A stretch of 5,331 nt of DNA from NCBI GenBank assembly GCA_030044345.1, contig JASHVY010000388.1:1-5331 (forward strand), read 5' to 3'. The stretch comes from Acetobacteraceae bacterium (GTDB lineage Bacteria > Pseudomonadota > Alphaproteobacteria > Acetobacterales > Acetobacteraceae). Below, one piece after another: positions 1 to 5,331 of the stretch. A program made the translations under genes and the position numbers. How positions within the stretch are numbered: position 1 is the stretch's first letter; each line of letters opens with the position of its first letter. Under the pieces are notes generated by a model. It did no database searches, had not been told where the DNA came from, and saw nothing but the letters and a program-made list of their open reading frames with translations.

Positions 1-393
1 ACCGATGGCTGGCTTCACTGGCTGGTGATCGGCATCGGCGCCAATCTCGCTCAAGCGCCCATGGTCCCCGGGCGGGCGACGGCTTCTCTTGCGGAAGCAG
101 GCATCGTGCCGCCGCCGGCGGAAGATGCGGCGCGTGCGATCCTCGGCCGCCTCAGCCATTGGCGGGCGATCCTGGAGGCGGAGGGCTTCGCTCCCATTCG
201 CGCCGCCTGGCTTGGGCATGCTCATCCGCCGGGCACGCCGCTCGTCATCACCCATGGGGGCGAGGCGTGTCGTGGCCGCTTCGCCGGCCTCACCGAAGCG
301 GCTGCCCTCATCCTCGCGACAGAGGCCGGCATGCGGAGCTTCGCAGCGGGAGATTTGTGCGAAGAGGTGTTGGATTCGCCGTGCTCCTCGTGA
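1..393 (+). CDS. birA: Biotin--[acetyl-CoA-carboxylase] ligase, C-terminal part (5' end outside window)
   Basis: Biotin protein ligase activates biotin with ATP to biotinyl-AMP and transfers it to a lysine of the biotin carboxyl carrier protein of acetyl-CoA carboxylase in the cytoplasm. Only the last 130 codons are visible; the frame is open from base 1, so the gene is cut by the window edge and not broken. The segment begins with the conserved core strand LVIGIGANL (about residues 8-16 of this fragment), typical of the BirA/LplA catalytic domain. A helical stretch follows (ARAILGRLSHWRAILEAEGF), then the small SH3-like C-terminal domain with the pattern G.PL.I...G....GRFAGL...AAL.L and the ending AAGDL. 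No N-terminal DNA-binding domain can be judged. The stop TGA at 391-393 lies inside the start of coaX, which supports co-transcription. Identification rests on the motifs and on the birA-coaX-rnj order. Confidence 0.9.
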   Translation, partial: TDGWLHWLVIGIGANLAQAPMVPGRATASLAEAGIVPPPAEDAARAILGRLSHWRAILEAEGFAPIRAAWLGHAHPPGTPLVITHGGEACRGRFAGLTEAAALILATEAGMRSFAAGDLCEEVLDSPCSS

Positions 394-1190
394 TCGATGC
401 CGGCAACACCAATGTCGTCGCCGCCGTGCATGACGGTACGGAGTGGCGCGGGATCTGGCGGATTGCGACCGCGCCGGATCGCACGTCGGACGAATATGCC
501 GTCTGGCTGCTGGCGCTGCTCGGGTATGTGCGGCTGAAACCTTCCGATATTGACGCCGCGGTGATCGGCACGGTCGTTCCCGCGGCGCTCTATCATCTCC
601 GCCGCCTCTGTCGCGACTGGTTCGCAACGGAACCATTGATCGTGCGCGCCGCGCTCGACTGGGGTTTTCCGATCCGGGTCGACAATCCCGATGAGGTGGG
701 CGCGGATCGGCTGCTCAACGCGCTTGCCGCGCACCAGCTCTATGGCGGCCCGATGGTGGTGATCGATTTCGGCACGGCAACCACCTTCGACGTCGTCGGC
801 CCCGACGGCGGCTATAACGGCGGGGTGATCGCGCCGGGGATCAATCTCTCCATCGAGGCGCTGCACCGCGCCGCCGCGCGGCTGCCGCGCATCGGGATCG
901 GGCGGCCGCAATCGGTGATCGGGCGGGGCACCGTGCCGGCCATGCAATCGGGGATCTATTGGGGGTATGTGGGATTGATCGAGGGGCTCGTCGCCCGGAT
1001 TCGCACGGAATTCGGCGCACCGCTCAGGATTCTGGCGACCGGGGGGCTTGCCCCGCTTTTTTCCGAGGGAACGCCATTGATCGAGACCGTTGATCTCGAG
1101 CTCACGCTTCACGGGCTGCGTCTGCTTGCGGCCCGCAACCCCCGCCCGGTGTTCAGCCGCGATCGCGGCCGCAGATCCGATGGCGAATGA
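381..1190 (+). CDS. coaX: Type III pantothenate kinase
   Basis: CoaX phosphorylates pantothenate to 4'-phosphopantothenate, the first committed step of coenzyme A synthesis. The type III enzyme belongs to the acetate kinase/Hsp70 (ASKHA) fold superfamily and needs a monovalent cation. The GTG at 381 gives 269 residues, normal for the family, and puts the phosphate-binding motif DAGNTN at residues 6-11, right after the start. Further family motifs are DNPDEVGADR (101-110, with the likely catalytic aspartate at 109), DFGTATTFDVV (129-139), GGVIAPGINLS (147-157) and ATGGLAPLF (219-227). The start overlaps the birA stop by 13 nt. The only purine-rich candidate ribosome site, GAAGAGG at 361-367, is rather far (13 nt), so translation may depend on coupling to birA. 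The last ~18 residues are basic, lie beyond the conserved fold, and end just before the RNase J start. No missing key residue was seen. Confidence 0.95.
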   Translation: MLLVIDAGNTNVVAAVHDGTEWRGIWRIATAPDRTSDEYAVWLLALLGYVRLKPSDIDAAVIGTVVPAALYHLRRLCRDWFATEPLIVRAALDWGFPIRVDNPDEVGADRLLNALAAHQLYGGPMVVIDFGTATTFDVVGPDGGYNGGVIAPGINLSIEALHRAAARLPRIGIGRPQSVIGRGTVPAMQSGIYWGYVGLIEGLVARIRTEFGAPLRILATGGLAPLFSEGTPLIETVDLELTLHGLRLLAARNPRPVFSRDRGRRSDGE

Positions 1191-1200
1191 CGGGCGGCGG

Positions 1201-2850
1201 ATGATGGACGGAACTTCCCCCGATCTCGCCTTCCTGCCGCTCGGCGGCACCGGCGAGATCGGCATGAACCTCAACCTCTATCGCTGCGCCGGACAATGGC
1301 TGGCGGTGGATTGCGGTATCGGCTTCGGTTCCGCCGAAAATCCGGAAGCCGAGATCATGCTGCCGGATCCCGGCTTCATCGCCGCGCGCCGCGATGCGCT
1401 GCTCGGCCTCGTCATTACGCATGCCCATGAGGACCATGTGGGAGCGGTGCCGTGGCTGTGGCGTGAGCTTCGCTGCCCGGTTTATGCAACGCCCTTCACC
1501 GCCGCGGTGCTGAACCGCAAGCTCGGCGAGGCCGGCCTGCTCGGTGAGGTCAAGCTCACCGTCGTGCCGCCGGGCGGGCGCTTCGCACTCGGCCCCTTCG
1601 CGTTGCAGTTCCTGCGTGTCGCCCATTCGATCCCGGAAGCGCAGGCGCTCGTCATCCGCACACCGTTCGGCACGATCCTGCATACCGGAGACTGGAAGCT
1701 CGACCCGAGCCCGCTGATCGGACCGCCGACCGACGAGGCCGCTTTTGCCGCGCTCGGTTCCGAGGGCGTGCTGGCGATGATCTGCGATTCGACGAATGCG
1801 ATGGTCGAGGGCCACTCAGGGTCGGAAGCCGATGTGCGCCGCACGCTCGCGGCACTCGTTCGCGATCTGCCGGGGCGTGTTGCCGTCACCTGTTTCGCGA
1901 GCAACGTGGCCCGTGTCGAATCGGTGGCGCTGGCGGCGCGCGCCGCGGGGCGAACGGTCGCGGTCGCGGGGCGCAGCTTGCGCAATATCGAGGCGGCAGC
2001 GCGCGAGTGCGGCTATCTCAAGACGCTCCCGCCCTTCCTTTCCGAGGACGCGGCGAATGAGGTCCCCGATGAGCGGCTGGTGCTGCTGGTGAGCGGCAGC
2101 CAGGGCGAGCCGCGGAGCGCGCTTTCGCGCATCGCCGCCGATACGCATCCGCGCTTGGCGCTCGGCGAGGGCGACACGGTGGTTTTCAGCAGCCGCGTCA
2201 TTCCCGGCAATGAGCGGGCGATCGGAACGGTCCAGGACAATCTCGTCCGCCGCGGGGTGCGGCTGATGACCGATTCCGACCATATGGTGCATGTCTCCGG
2301 CCATCCCGCGCGCGATGAGCTGCGCAAGCTCTATCGGCTGGTGAAGCCGCGCTTCTCGGTGCCGGTGCATGGCGAGTGGCGGCATCTCGCCGCTCATGCC
2401 GGGCTTGCCCAGGAGCTCGGCATCAGGCCGATCCTGCTGGAGGATGGGGAGATGCTGGGCCTCGTTCCAGGCGAGCCGGAAGTCATCGATTCCGCGCCGG
2501 TGGGAAGGCTCGTTCTGGATGGAAGCCGGCTGGTGCCGCTCCAGGGCAGCGTGATGGCGGCGCGGCGGCGCATGCTCGGCAATGGCGCGGTGATCGGGAG
2601 CCTTGCCGTCGATCGTGCCGGGCGCATCCTCGGAGAGCCGCAGGTGAGCGCACCCGGACTGCTCGAGGAGGGCGATCCGGAAGTGGCGGAGCTGGGGGAC
2701 TCATTCGCCGCTGCGCTCGGCGATCTACCGGCGGAGCTTCGCCGTGACGACGGAGCGCTTGCGGAGGCCGCGCGGGCGGCCCTGCGCCGCGTGCTCGGTC
2801 GCCGCTATGGCAAGCGGCCGCTGGTGGATGTCCATCTGCTTCGTGTCTGA
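1201..2850 (+). CDS. rnj: Ribonuclease J (metallo-beta-lactamase/beta-CASP ribonuclease)
   Basis: RNase J is a two-zinc 5'-3' exoribonuclease and endoribonuclease that matures rRNA 5' ends and degrades mRNA in the cytoplasm. From the ATG at 1201 the protein has 549 residues, normal for the family. Motifs in order: FLPLGGTGEIGMN at 11-23; the metal motif HAHEDH at 74-79; H142 in AHSIPEA; HTGDWKLDP at 161-169, with the bridging aspartate at 164; the beta-CASP CDSTNA at 195-200; SGSQGEP near 298-304; HVSGH at 364-368; and VPVHGEWRHL at 387-396, where H390 is the last metal ligand. A weaker C-terminal domain follows. All expected metal ligands are present. Start choice is uncertain: ATGs at 1180 (11-nt overlap with coaX), 1201 and 1204 share the frame. 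A GGCGG at 1193-1197 favours 1201 or 1204, and 8-10 residues before the first conserved strand is usual. The gene is probably co-transcribed with birA and coaX. Confidence 0.95.
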   Translation: MMDGTSPDLAFLPLGGTGEIGMNLNLYRCAGQWLAVDCGIGFGSAENPEAEIMLPDPGFIAARRDALLGLVITHAHEDHVGAVPWLWRELRCPVYATPFTAAVLNRKLGEAGLLGEVKLTVVPPGGRFALGPFALQFLRVAHSIPEAQALVIRTPFGTILHTGDWKLDPSPLIGPPTDEAAFAALGSEGVLAMICDSTNAMVEGHSGSEADVRRTLAALVRDLPGRVAVTCFASNVARVESVALAARAAGRTVAVAGRSLRNIEAAARECGYLKTLPPFLSEDAANEVPDERLVLLVSGSQGEPRSALSRIAADTHPRLALGEGDTVVFSSRVIPGNERAIGTVQDNLVRRGVRLMTDSDHMVHVSGHPARDELRKLYRLVKPRFSVPVHGEWRHLAAHAGLAQELGIRPILLEDGEMLGLVPGEPEVIDSAPVGRLVLDGSRLVPLQGSVMAARRRMLGNGAVIGSLAVDRAGRILGEPQVSAPGLLEEGDPEVAELGDSFAAALGDLPAELRRDDGALAEAARAALRRVLGRRYGKRPLVDVHLLRV

Positions 2851-2864
2851 AGGAGCCTTCGGAG

Positions 2865-3458
2865 TTAGCGCCGGGCCAGCGCGACCAGATAGCGGCAGGG
2901 CGCGTCTGAAGAAGGGTTGATAAAGGCGCAGTCGGCAGGCGGGCCGAGAACGAGGCAATCCCCTTCATCGAGATGGTGCAGCGTGCCGCCTTCGGCGAAA
3001 TCGAGCGCGCCCTCGATCACCCACAGGCATTGCCCGCGAAGGAAGGCGTAGGACGCGGCAGGGAAGGGCACGCGCATCGCCGGCGGCAGGGTTACCTCCA
3101 CGAGCTCCGGCTCGGCGCCGGGGGGCGTGAGCGCGCGGCGGCGATAATGCGTGGCCGGATCCAGCCAGGCAGGCTGGTCGGCGGCGCGGAGCAGCCGGCC
3201 TGCGGCATCTTCCTCAGTGCGCGCGAGCAACGCAGAGAGGGTGAGCCCAAACGCCCCGGAAAGCCGGCCAAGGAGAGCGGCGGTCGGACTCGCTTCGCCC
3301 CGCTCGATCCGGCTGATCATCGCGCGCGAAACGCCCGAGCGCGCGGCGAGCTCGGCGAGCGGCCAGCCCCGGGCCTCGCGCTCGACGCGCAGCCGATGGG
3401 CGAGGCGCGCATTGAAGTCCTGACCCGGCAGTGGTTCAGTGTCTTGTATGATACCCAT
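2865..3458 (-). CDS. XRE-family transcriptional regulator with C-terminal cupin domain
   Basis: A 197-residue DNA-binding regulator. Residues about 19-75 form a lambda-repressor/XRE helix-turn-helix: LAHRLRVEREARGWPLAEL leads into the helix pair with ARSGVSRAMISRIERGEASPT at 39-59, the family's most recognisable signature. After a linker, residues about 118-195 form a single small cupin barrel (PFPAASYAFLRGQCLWVIEG, then LDEGDCLVLGPP), the usual ligand-sensing part of this class; relatives include the E. coli SutR (YdcN) and PuuR types. The histidine ligands of canonical cupin motifs 1 and 2 are not visible, so ordinary metal binding is doubtful. Four cysteines (144, 168, 177, 188) lie in the barrel. 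The ATG at 3456-3458 is chosen because a TATGAT box sits just upstream and no ribosome site precedes it, suggesting a leaderless message. The gene converges on the RNase J gene (14 nt between stops) and diverges from the acetyltransferase, its likely target. Autoregulation is inferred from the dyad over its start. Confidence 0.93.
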   Translation of the reverse strand: MGIIQDTEPLPGQDFNARLAHRLRVEREARGWPLAELAARSGVSRAMISRIERGEASPTAALLGRLSGAFGLTLSALLARTEEDAAGRLLRAADQPAWLDPATHYRRRALTPPGAEPELVEVTLPPAMRVPFPAASYAFLRGQCLWVIEGALDFAEGGTLHHLDEGDCLVLGPPADCAFINPSSDAPCRYLVALARR

Positions 3459-3480
3459 ATTTCTATCATAGTGGACATTG
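3437..3480. promoter_or_regulatory. Large imperfect dyad over the start of the XRE-cupin gene (candidate autoregulatory operator)
   Basis: Arms at 3437-3453 (CAGTGTCTTGTATGATA) and 3464-3480 (TATCATAGTGGACATTG) are inverted copies matching at 13 of 17 positions, including a perfect inner 7-bp TATGATA/TATCATA pair, around a 10-nt spacer. The dyad is centred on 3458/3459, exactly at the first base of the leftward start codon, and its right arm contains the -10 box of that gene. AT-rich dyads of this kind are typical binding sites for dimeric XRE regulators. Binding here would block the gene's own promoter and could also affect the divergent genes. The symmetry is seen directly; operator function and the bound protein are inferred. 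Confidence 0.6.
3465..3470 (-). promoter_or_regulatory. -10 box of the XRE-cupin gene, possibly giving a leaderless mRNA
   Basis: Read leftward this is TATGAT, one base from the sigma-70 consensus TATAAT, in an AT-rich island within otherwise very GC-rich DNA. Six nucleotides (AGAAAT) separate it from the ATG, so transcription would be expected to start at or within a base or two of the start codon. No Shine-Dalgarno sequence is present there. The -35 region is poor: TAGCAC is the hexamer at 17-nt spacing, which suggests a weak or activator-dependent promoter. Confidence 0.5.
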
Positions 3481-3498
3481 CCGGTTTGTGCTACCAGA

Positions 3499-3526
3499 GC
3501 GTGATCGCCGGAGGCGTGAATCACGC
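3499..3526. promoter_or_regulatory. 13-bp palindrome with an extra half-site in the divergent intergenic region
   Basis: Positions 3514-3526 read GCGTGAATCACGC, a perfect palindrome with 6-bp arms about a central A. A third copy of the half-site, GCGTGA, lies at 3499-3504, exactly 15 bp upstream of the palindrome's left arm. Taking the left copy as GCGTGAT (3499-3505), it also forms a perfect 7-bp inverted repeat with ATCACGC (3520-3526). The site lies between the regulator and the acetyltransferase, as expected of an operator for the rightward genes. Its sequence differs from the AT-rich dyad at 3437-3480, so a different protein may bind it. Function is inferred. Confidence 0.45.
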
Positions 3527-3542
3527 GGGAAAACAAATGGCG

Positions 3543-3582
3543 AGAGCGGGATATGTGAGCGCGAGCGAACGCATTCCGCTCT
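3543..3582 (+). promoter_or_regulatory. Stem-loop in the putative 5' leader of the acetyltransferase gene
   Basis: AGAGCGGGAT (3543-3552) pairs with ATTCCGCTCT (3573-3582) over 10 base pairs, nine Watson-Crick plus one G-U (3550 with 3575). The loop is 20 nt and contains further GCG/CGC pairing potential. The stem ends 6 nt before the GGGAG ribosome site at 3589-3593, so if transcribed it would sit next to the translation start. No U-run follows, so it is not an intrinsic terminator. It could equally be a DNA inverted repeat bound by a protein. No convincing -35/-10 pair for the rightward operon was found in 3471-3599. Confidence 0.4.
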
Positions 3583-3588
3583 AGCGTT

Positions 3589-3593
3589 GGGAG
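3589..3593 (+). promoter_or_regulatory. Ribosome binding site that fixes the TTG start of the acetyltransferase
   Basis: GGGAG lies 6 nt before the TTG at 3600-3602. It is the only good Shine-Dalgarno match near the beginning of the conserved GNAT sequence, and no ATG in frame lies close by. It therefore supports TTG as the true start. Confidence 0.65.
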
Positions 3594-3599
3594 AACGGC

Positions 3600-4094
3600 T
3601 TGCTGATCCGTGACGCGACCGAAGCCGATCTGCCCGGCATCCTGGCGATCTATAACGAGGTGATCCGCACCTCGTTCGCGATCTACACCGAGGAGCCTCT
3701 CACGCTCGAGGATCGCCGAGCCTGGTTTGCCGGCCGGCGGGCGGGAGGCTTTCCGGTGCTGGTGGCGGCGGAGACGGGATCGGTGGTCGGGCTTGCGAGT
3801 TTCGGCGATTTCCGCGTCTGGCCGGGCGGCTACCGCTATACGGTGGAACATTCCGTCCATGTCGCGGAGGCTGCGCGCAGGCGGGGAATTGGCACCGCGT
3901 TGGTCGCCGCGCTGCTGCCGCGGGCCGCCGCGCTCGGCAAGCACATGATGATCGGTGCGATCGATGCCGAGAATGAGGGCTCGATCCGCATGCATGAGCG
4001 GCTCGGCTTCGCGCCTGCCGGGGTTCTGCGCGAGGTCGGCTGGAAATTCGGCCGCTGGCTCGATGTGCTCTTCATGCAGCGCGCGCTGCCATGA
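3600..4094 (+). CDS. GNAT N-acetyltransferase, phosphinothricin/methionine-sulfone acetyltransferase (PAT/MddA)-like
   Basis: A single-domain GNAT enzyme of 164 residues that transfers acetyl from acetyl-CoA to an amino group, probably of a small amino acid or analogue. The N-terminus IRDATEADLPGILAIYNEVI (3-22) and the stretch TSFAIYTEEPLTLEDRRAWF (24-43) are typical of the PAT/Bar/MddA subfamily, as is the C-terminal pattern S(I)RMHERLGFAP with VGWKFGRWLDVLFMQ (about 128-160). The acetyl-CoA pyrophosphate motif RRRGIG is at 93-98. E83 in TVEHSVHV falls where the subfamily carries its proposed catalytic glutamate. Relatives acetylate phosphinothricin, methionine sulfone or methionine sulfoximine, but database names in this subfamily outrun experiment, so the substrate is open. 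The stop overlaps the monooxygenase start as ATGA, so the two proteins are probably made together and act on one compound. The gene diverges from the XRE-cupin regulator. Confidence 0.93.
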   Translation: MLIRDATEADLPGILAIYNEVIRTSFAIYTEEPLTLEDRRAWFAGRRAGGFPVLVAAETGSVVGLASFGDFRVWPGGYRYTVEHSVHVAEAARRRGIGTALVAALLPRAAALGKHMMIGAIDAENEGSIRMHERLGFAPAGVLREVGWKFGRWLDVLFMQRALP

Positions 4095-5331
4095 GCCGCG
4101 AGATCCGGCTCAACGCTTTCGATATGGCAACCATCGGCCATATCCAGCAGGGGATGTGGACCCATCCCCGCGACCGTTCGACGGACTATCGTTCACTCGA
4201 TCACTGGATCGCACTTGCGCGCTTGCTCGAGCGCGGGCTGTTCGACGGGATTTTCCTGGCCGACGTGCTCGGCGTCTACGACGTCTATGAAGCGGCTCCG
4301 GATGCGGCGTTGCGCGGGGCGGTGCAGGTGCCCCTGCTCGATCCCATGCTGCTCGTGCCGGCGATGGCACAGGCGACACGGCATCTCGGCTTCGGCGTGA
4401 CCTGCAACCTCGCTTTCGAGCCGCCCTGGCTCTTTGCCCGGCGCATGGCGAGCCTCGACCACCTGACCCAGGGCCGCATGGGCTGGAACATCGTCACCGG
4501 CTATCTCGACAGCGCCGCCCGCGCCATGGGTTTCACCGCACAGATGGCGCATGACGACCGCTATGAGCTCGCGGAGGAGTACATGGCGCTGATGTACGCG
4601 CTGTGGGAAGGCGGCTTCGAGGACGGCGCCGTCCGTGCCGACCGGGCGGGCGGGGTCTATACGGACCCCGCTCGTGTGCATCGCGTGCGCCATCACGGCC
4701 GGCAATGGCAACTGGACGCGGTGCCGCTCTGGGAGCCTTCCCCGCAGCGCACGCCGGTGCTCTACCAGGCGGGTGCCTCGGATCGTGGCCGCGCCTTCGC
4801 GGCGCGCCACGCCGAGTGCGTGTTCCTCAATGCGAGCAGCAAGGAAAACGTGGCCCGGCTCGTCGCCGATATCCGTGCCGGGGCCGCGCCGAGGCCGATC
4901 CTCGCCTTCGTCGGTGCAACCGTCGTCGTCGGCCGCACAACCAAGGAAGCGCGCGATCTCCTCGCGGAGTATCGGCGCCATGCCAGCGTCGAGGCGGCAT
5001 TGGCCCATGCCTCGGCCTCCCTCGGCATCGATTTCTCGCGCTATGGCCTCGATGATCCGATCGAGGTCGGGCCGGGCAATGCCATCCGCTCGAATATCGA
5101 GGCGCTGCGAAGGAATGCCGGTCCGCACTGGACCAAGCGCAAGCTGATCGATCAGTTCGTGCTCGGCTCGCGCCAGCCGCCGATCGTCGGTGCGCCCGAA
5201 GAGGTCGCGGACGCGCTGCAATTCTGGGTTGATGCGACAGGCGTGGACGGGTTCAATCTTTCCCGCACGATCGTTCCGGAATGTTTCGAATCTTTTATCG
5301 AGCGCGTCATCCCGATCCTTCAGGAACGCGG
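4091..5331 (+). CDS. FMN-dependent monooxygenase, NtaA/SnaA/DszA family (bacterial luciferase-like), 3' end outside window
   Basis: The frame from the ATG at 4091 is open to the window end: 413 complete codons with no stop. The family usually has about 440-460 residues, so only the last tens are missing. These flavin-dependent enzymes use FMNH2 from a separate reductase and O2 to oxidise nitrilotriacetate-, sulfone-, thioether- or streptogramin-type substrates. Diagnostic stretches are RSTDYRSLDHWIALARLLE (29-47), FDGIFLADVLGVYDVY (51-66), SLDHLTQGRMGWNIVTGYLD (121-140) continuing SAARAMG, PQRTPVLYQAGASDRGRAFA (218-237) with ARHAE, and GAPEEVADALQFWV...GVDGFNL (367-390). They match the family's TIM-barrel core and flavin site closely. 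No ribosome site precedes the ATG, which overlaps the acetyltransferase stop by 4 nt, so translational coupling is likely. No flavin reductase is visible here. The family is clear; the substrate is not. Confidence 0.94.
   Translation, partial: MSREIRLNAFDMATIGHIQQGMWTHPRDRSTDYRSLDHWIALARLLERGLFDGIFLADVLGVYDVYEAAPDAALRGAVQVPLLDPMLLVPAMAQATRHLGFGVTCNLAFEPPWLFARRMASLDHLTQGRMGWNIVTGYLDSAARAMGFTAQMAHDDRYELAEEYMALMYALWEGGFEDGAVRADRAGGVYTDPARVHRVRHHGRQWQLDAVPLWEPSPQRTPVLYQAGASDRGRAFAARHAECVFLNASSKENVARLVADIRAGAAPRPILAFVGATVVVGRTTKEARDLLAEYRRHASVEAALAHASASLGIDFSRYGLDDPIEVGPGNAIRSNIEALRRNAGPHWTKRKLIDQFVLGSRQPPIVGAPEEVADALQFWVDATGVDGFNLSRTIVPECFESFIERVIPILQER

Noticed and set aside
893..927. Repeated ATCGGG/GATCGGGCGG words inside coaX
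   Set aside because: They follow from codons for Ile-Gly and Gly-Arg in a conserved part of the protein; no regular period or symmetry is present.
222..1274. A 350-codon open frame on the minus strand opposite coaX
   Set aside because: It lies wholly opposite birA, coaX and the start of rnj, is rich in Arg/Pro/His/Gly as expected for an antisense frame in GC-rich DNA, and shows no recognisable domain.
2849..2860. GAAGG-AG-CCTTC inverted repeat at the rnj stop, considered as a terminator
   Set aside because: The perfect stem leaves a 2-nt loop, so at most 4 bp can form, and no T-run follows on either strand.
3413..3452. TTGAAG (3413-3418) with TATGAT (3447-3452) as a rightward promoter
   Set aside because: The spacing is 28 nt, far from the 16-18 nt needed, and no other -35-like hexamer is correctly placed. 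The plus-strand TATGAT is better explained as the other arm of the dyad.
2973..3584. A 203-codon plus-strand open frame across the XRE-cupin gene and the intergenic region
   Set aside because: The minus strand encodes clear XRE and cupin motifs here. The plus frame has antisense-type composition and no domain.
3459..3995. Upstream extension of the XRE-cupin reading frame to 3995 (376 codons in all)
   Set aside because: The extension runs antisense to the acetyltransferase, has no conserved sequence, and a normal XRE N-terminus begins at the ATG at 3458.
4193..5221. A 342-codon open frame on the minus strand opposite the monooxygenase
   Set aside because: The plus-strand frame from 4091 matches the NtaA/SnaA/DszA family along its whole length. 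The antisense frame has low-complexity His/Arg-rich composition and no motif.
1..5331. CRISPR arrays, tRNA/rRNA genes, insertion sequences and attachment sites
   Set aside because: No spaced direct repeats, cloverleaf-like sequence, transposase motifs or terminal inverted repeats with target duplications were seen on either strand.

Overview
The window comes from a GC-rich bacterium, most likely an alphaproteobacterium. The block birA - coaX - RNase J is a housekeeping arrangement I associate with alphaproteobacteria, where it often lies downstream of the nuo (complex I) genes. Codon use is strongly biased to G or C at third positions throughout, and minor start codons (GTG, TTG) are used. 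I cannot assign a genus.

Layout. Positions 1-393 hold the 3' end of birA (biotin protein ligase). It overlaps coaX (type III pantothenate kinase, 381-1190) by 13 nt. A ribonuclease J gene (1201-2850) follows almost without a gap. These three genes run rightward and look like one transcription unit. They cover biotin attachment, the first step of coenzyme A synthesis, and RNA maturation and turnover.

At 2850 the character changes. A leftward gene (2865-3458) encodes a small XRE-type helix-turn-helix regulator with a C-terminal cupin sensor domain, and it converges on the RNase J gene with only 14 nt between stops. A 141-nt divergent region (3459-3599), together with the regulator's start, holds a large dyad, a compact 13-bp palindrome with an extra half-site, and a stem-loop just before the next ribosome binding site. 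Rightward from it run a PAT/MddA-like GNAT N-acetyltransferase (3600-4094, TTG start) and an FMN-dependent monooxygenase of the NtaA/SnaA/DszA family (4091 to the window end, truncated by the window). These two overlap by ATGA.

The right half therefore looks like a small, self-regulated catabolic or detoxification module: a regulator with a ligand-sensing domain divergent from an N-acetyltransferase translationally coupled to a flavin monooxygenase. An acetyltransferase plus an NtaA-family monooxygenase recalls bacterial routes that N-acetylate an S-substituted amino acid and then oxidatively cleave it, such as S-(2-succino)cysteine disposal in Bacillus subtilis. The substrate here is inference. 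The most informative non-coding signals are the dyad centred on the regulator's own start codon and the apparently leaderless promoter within it.
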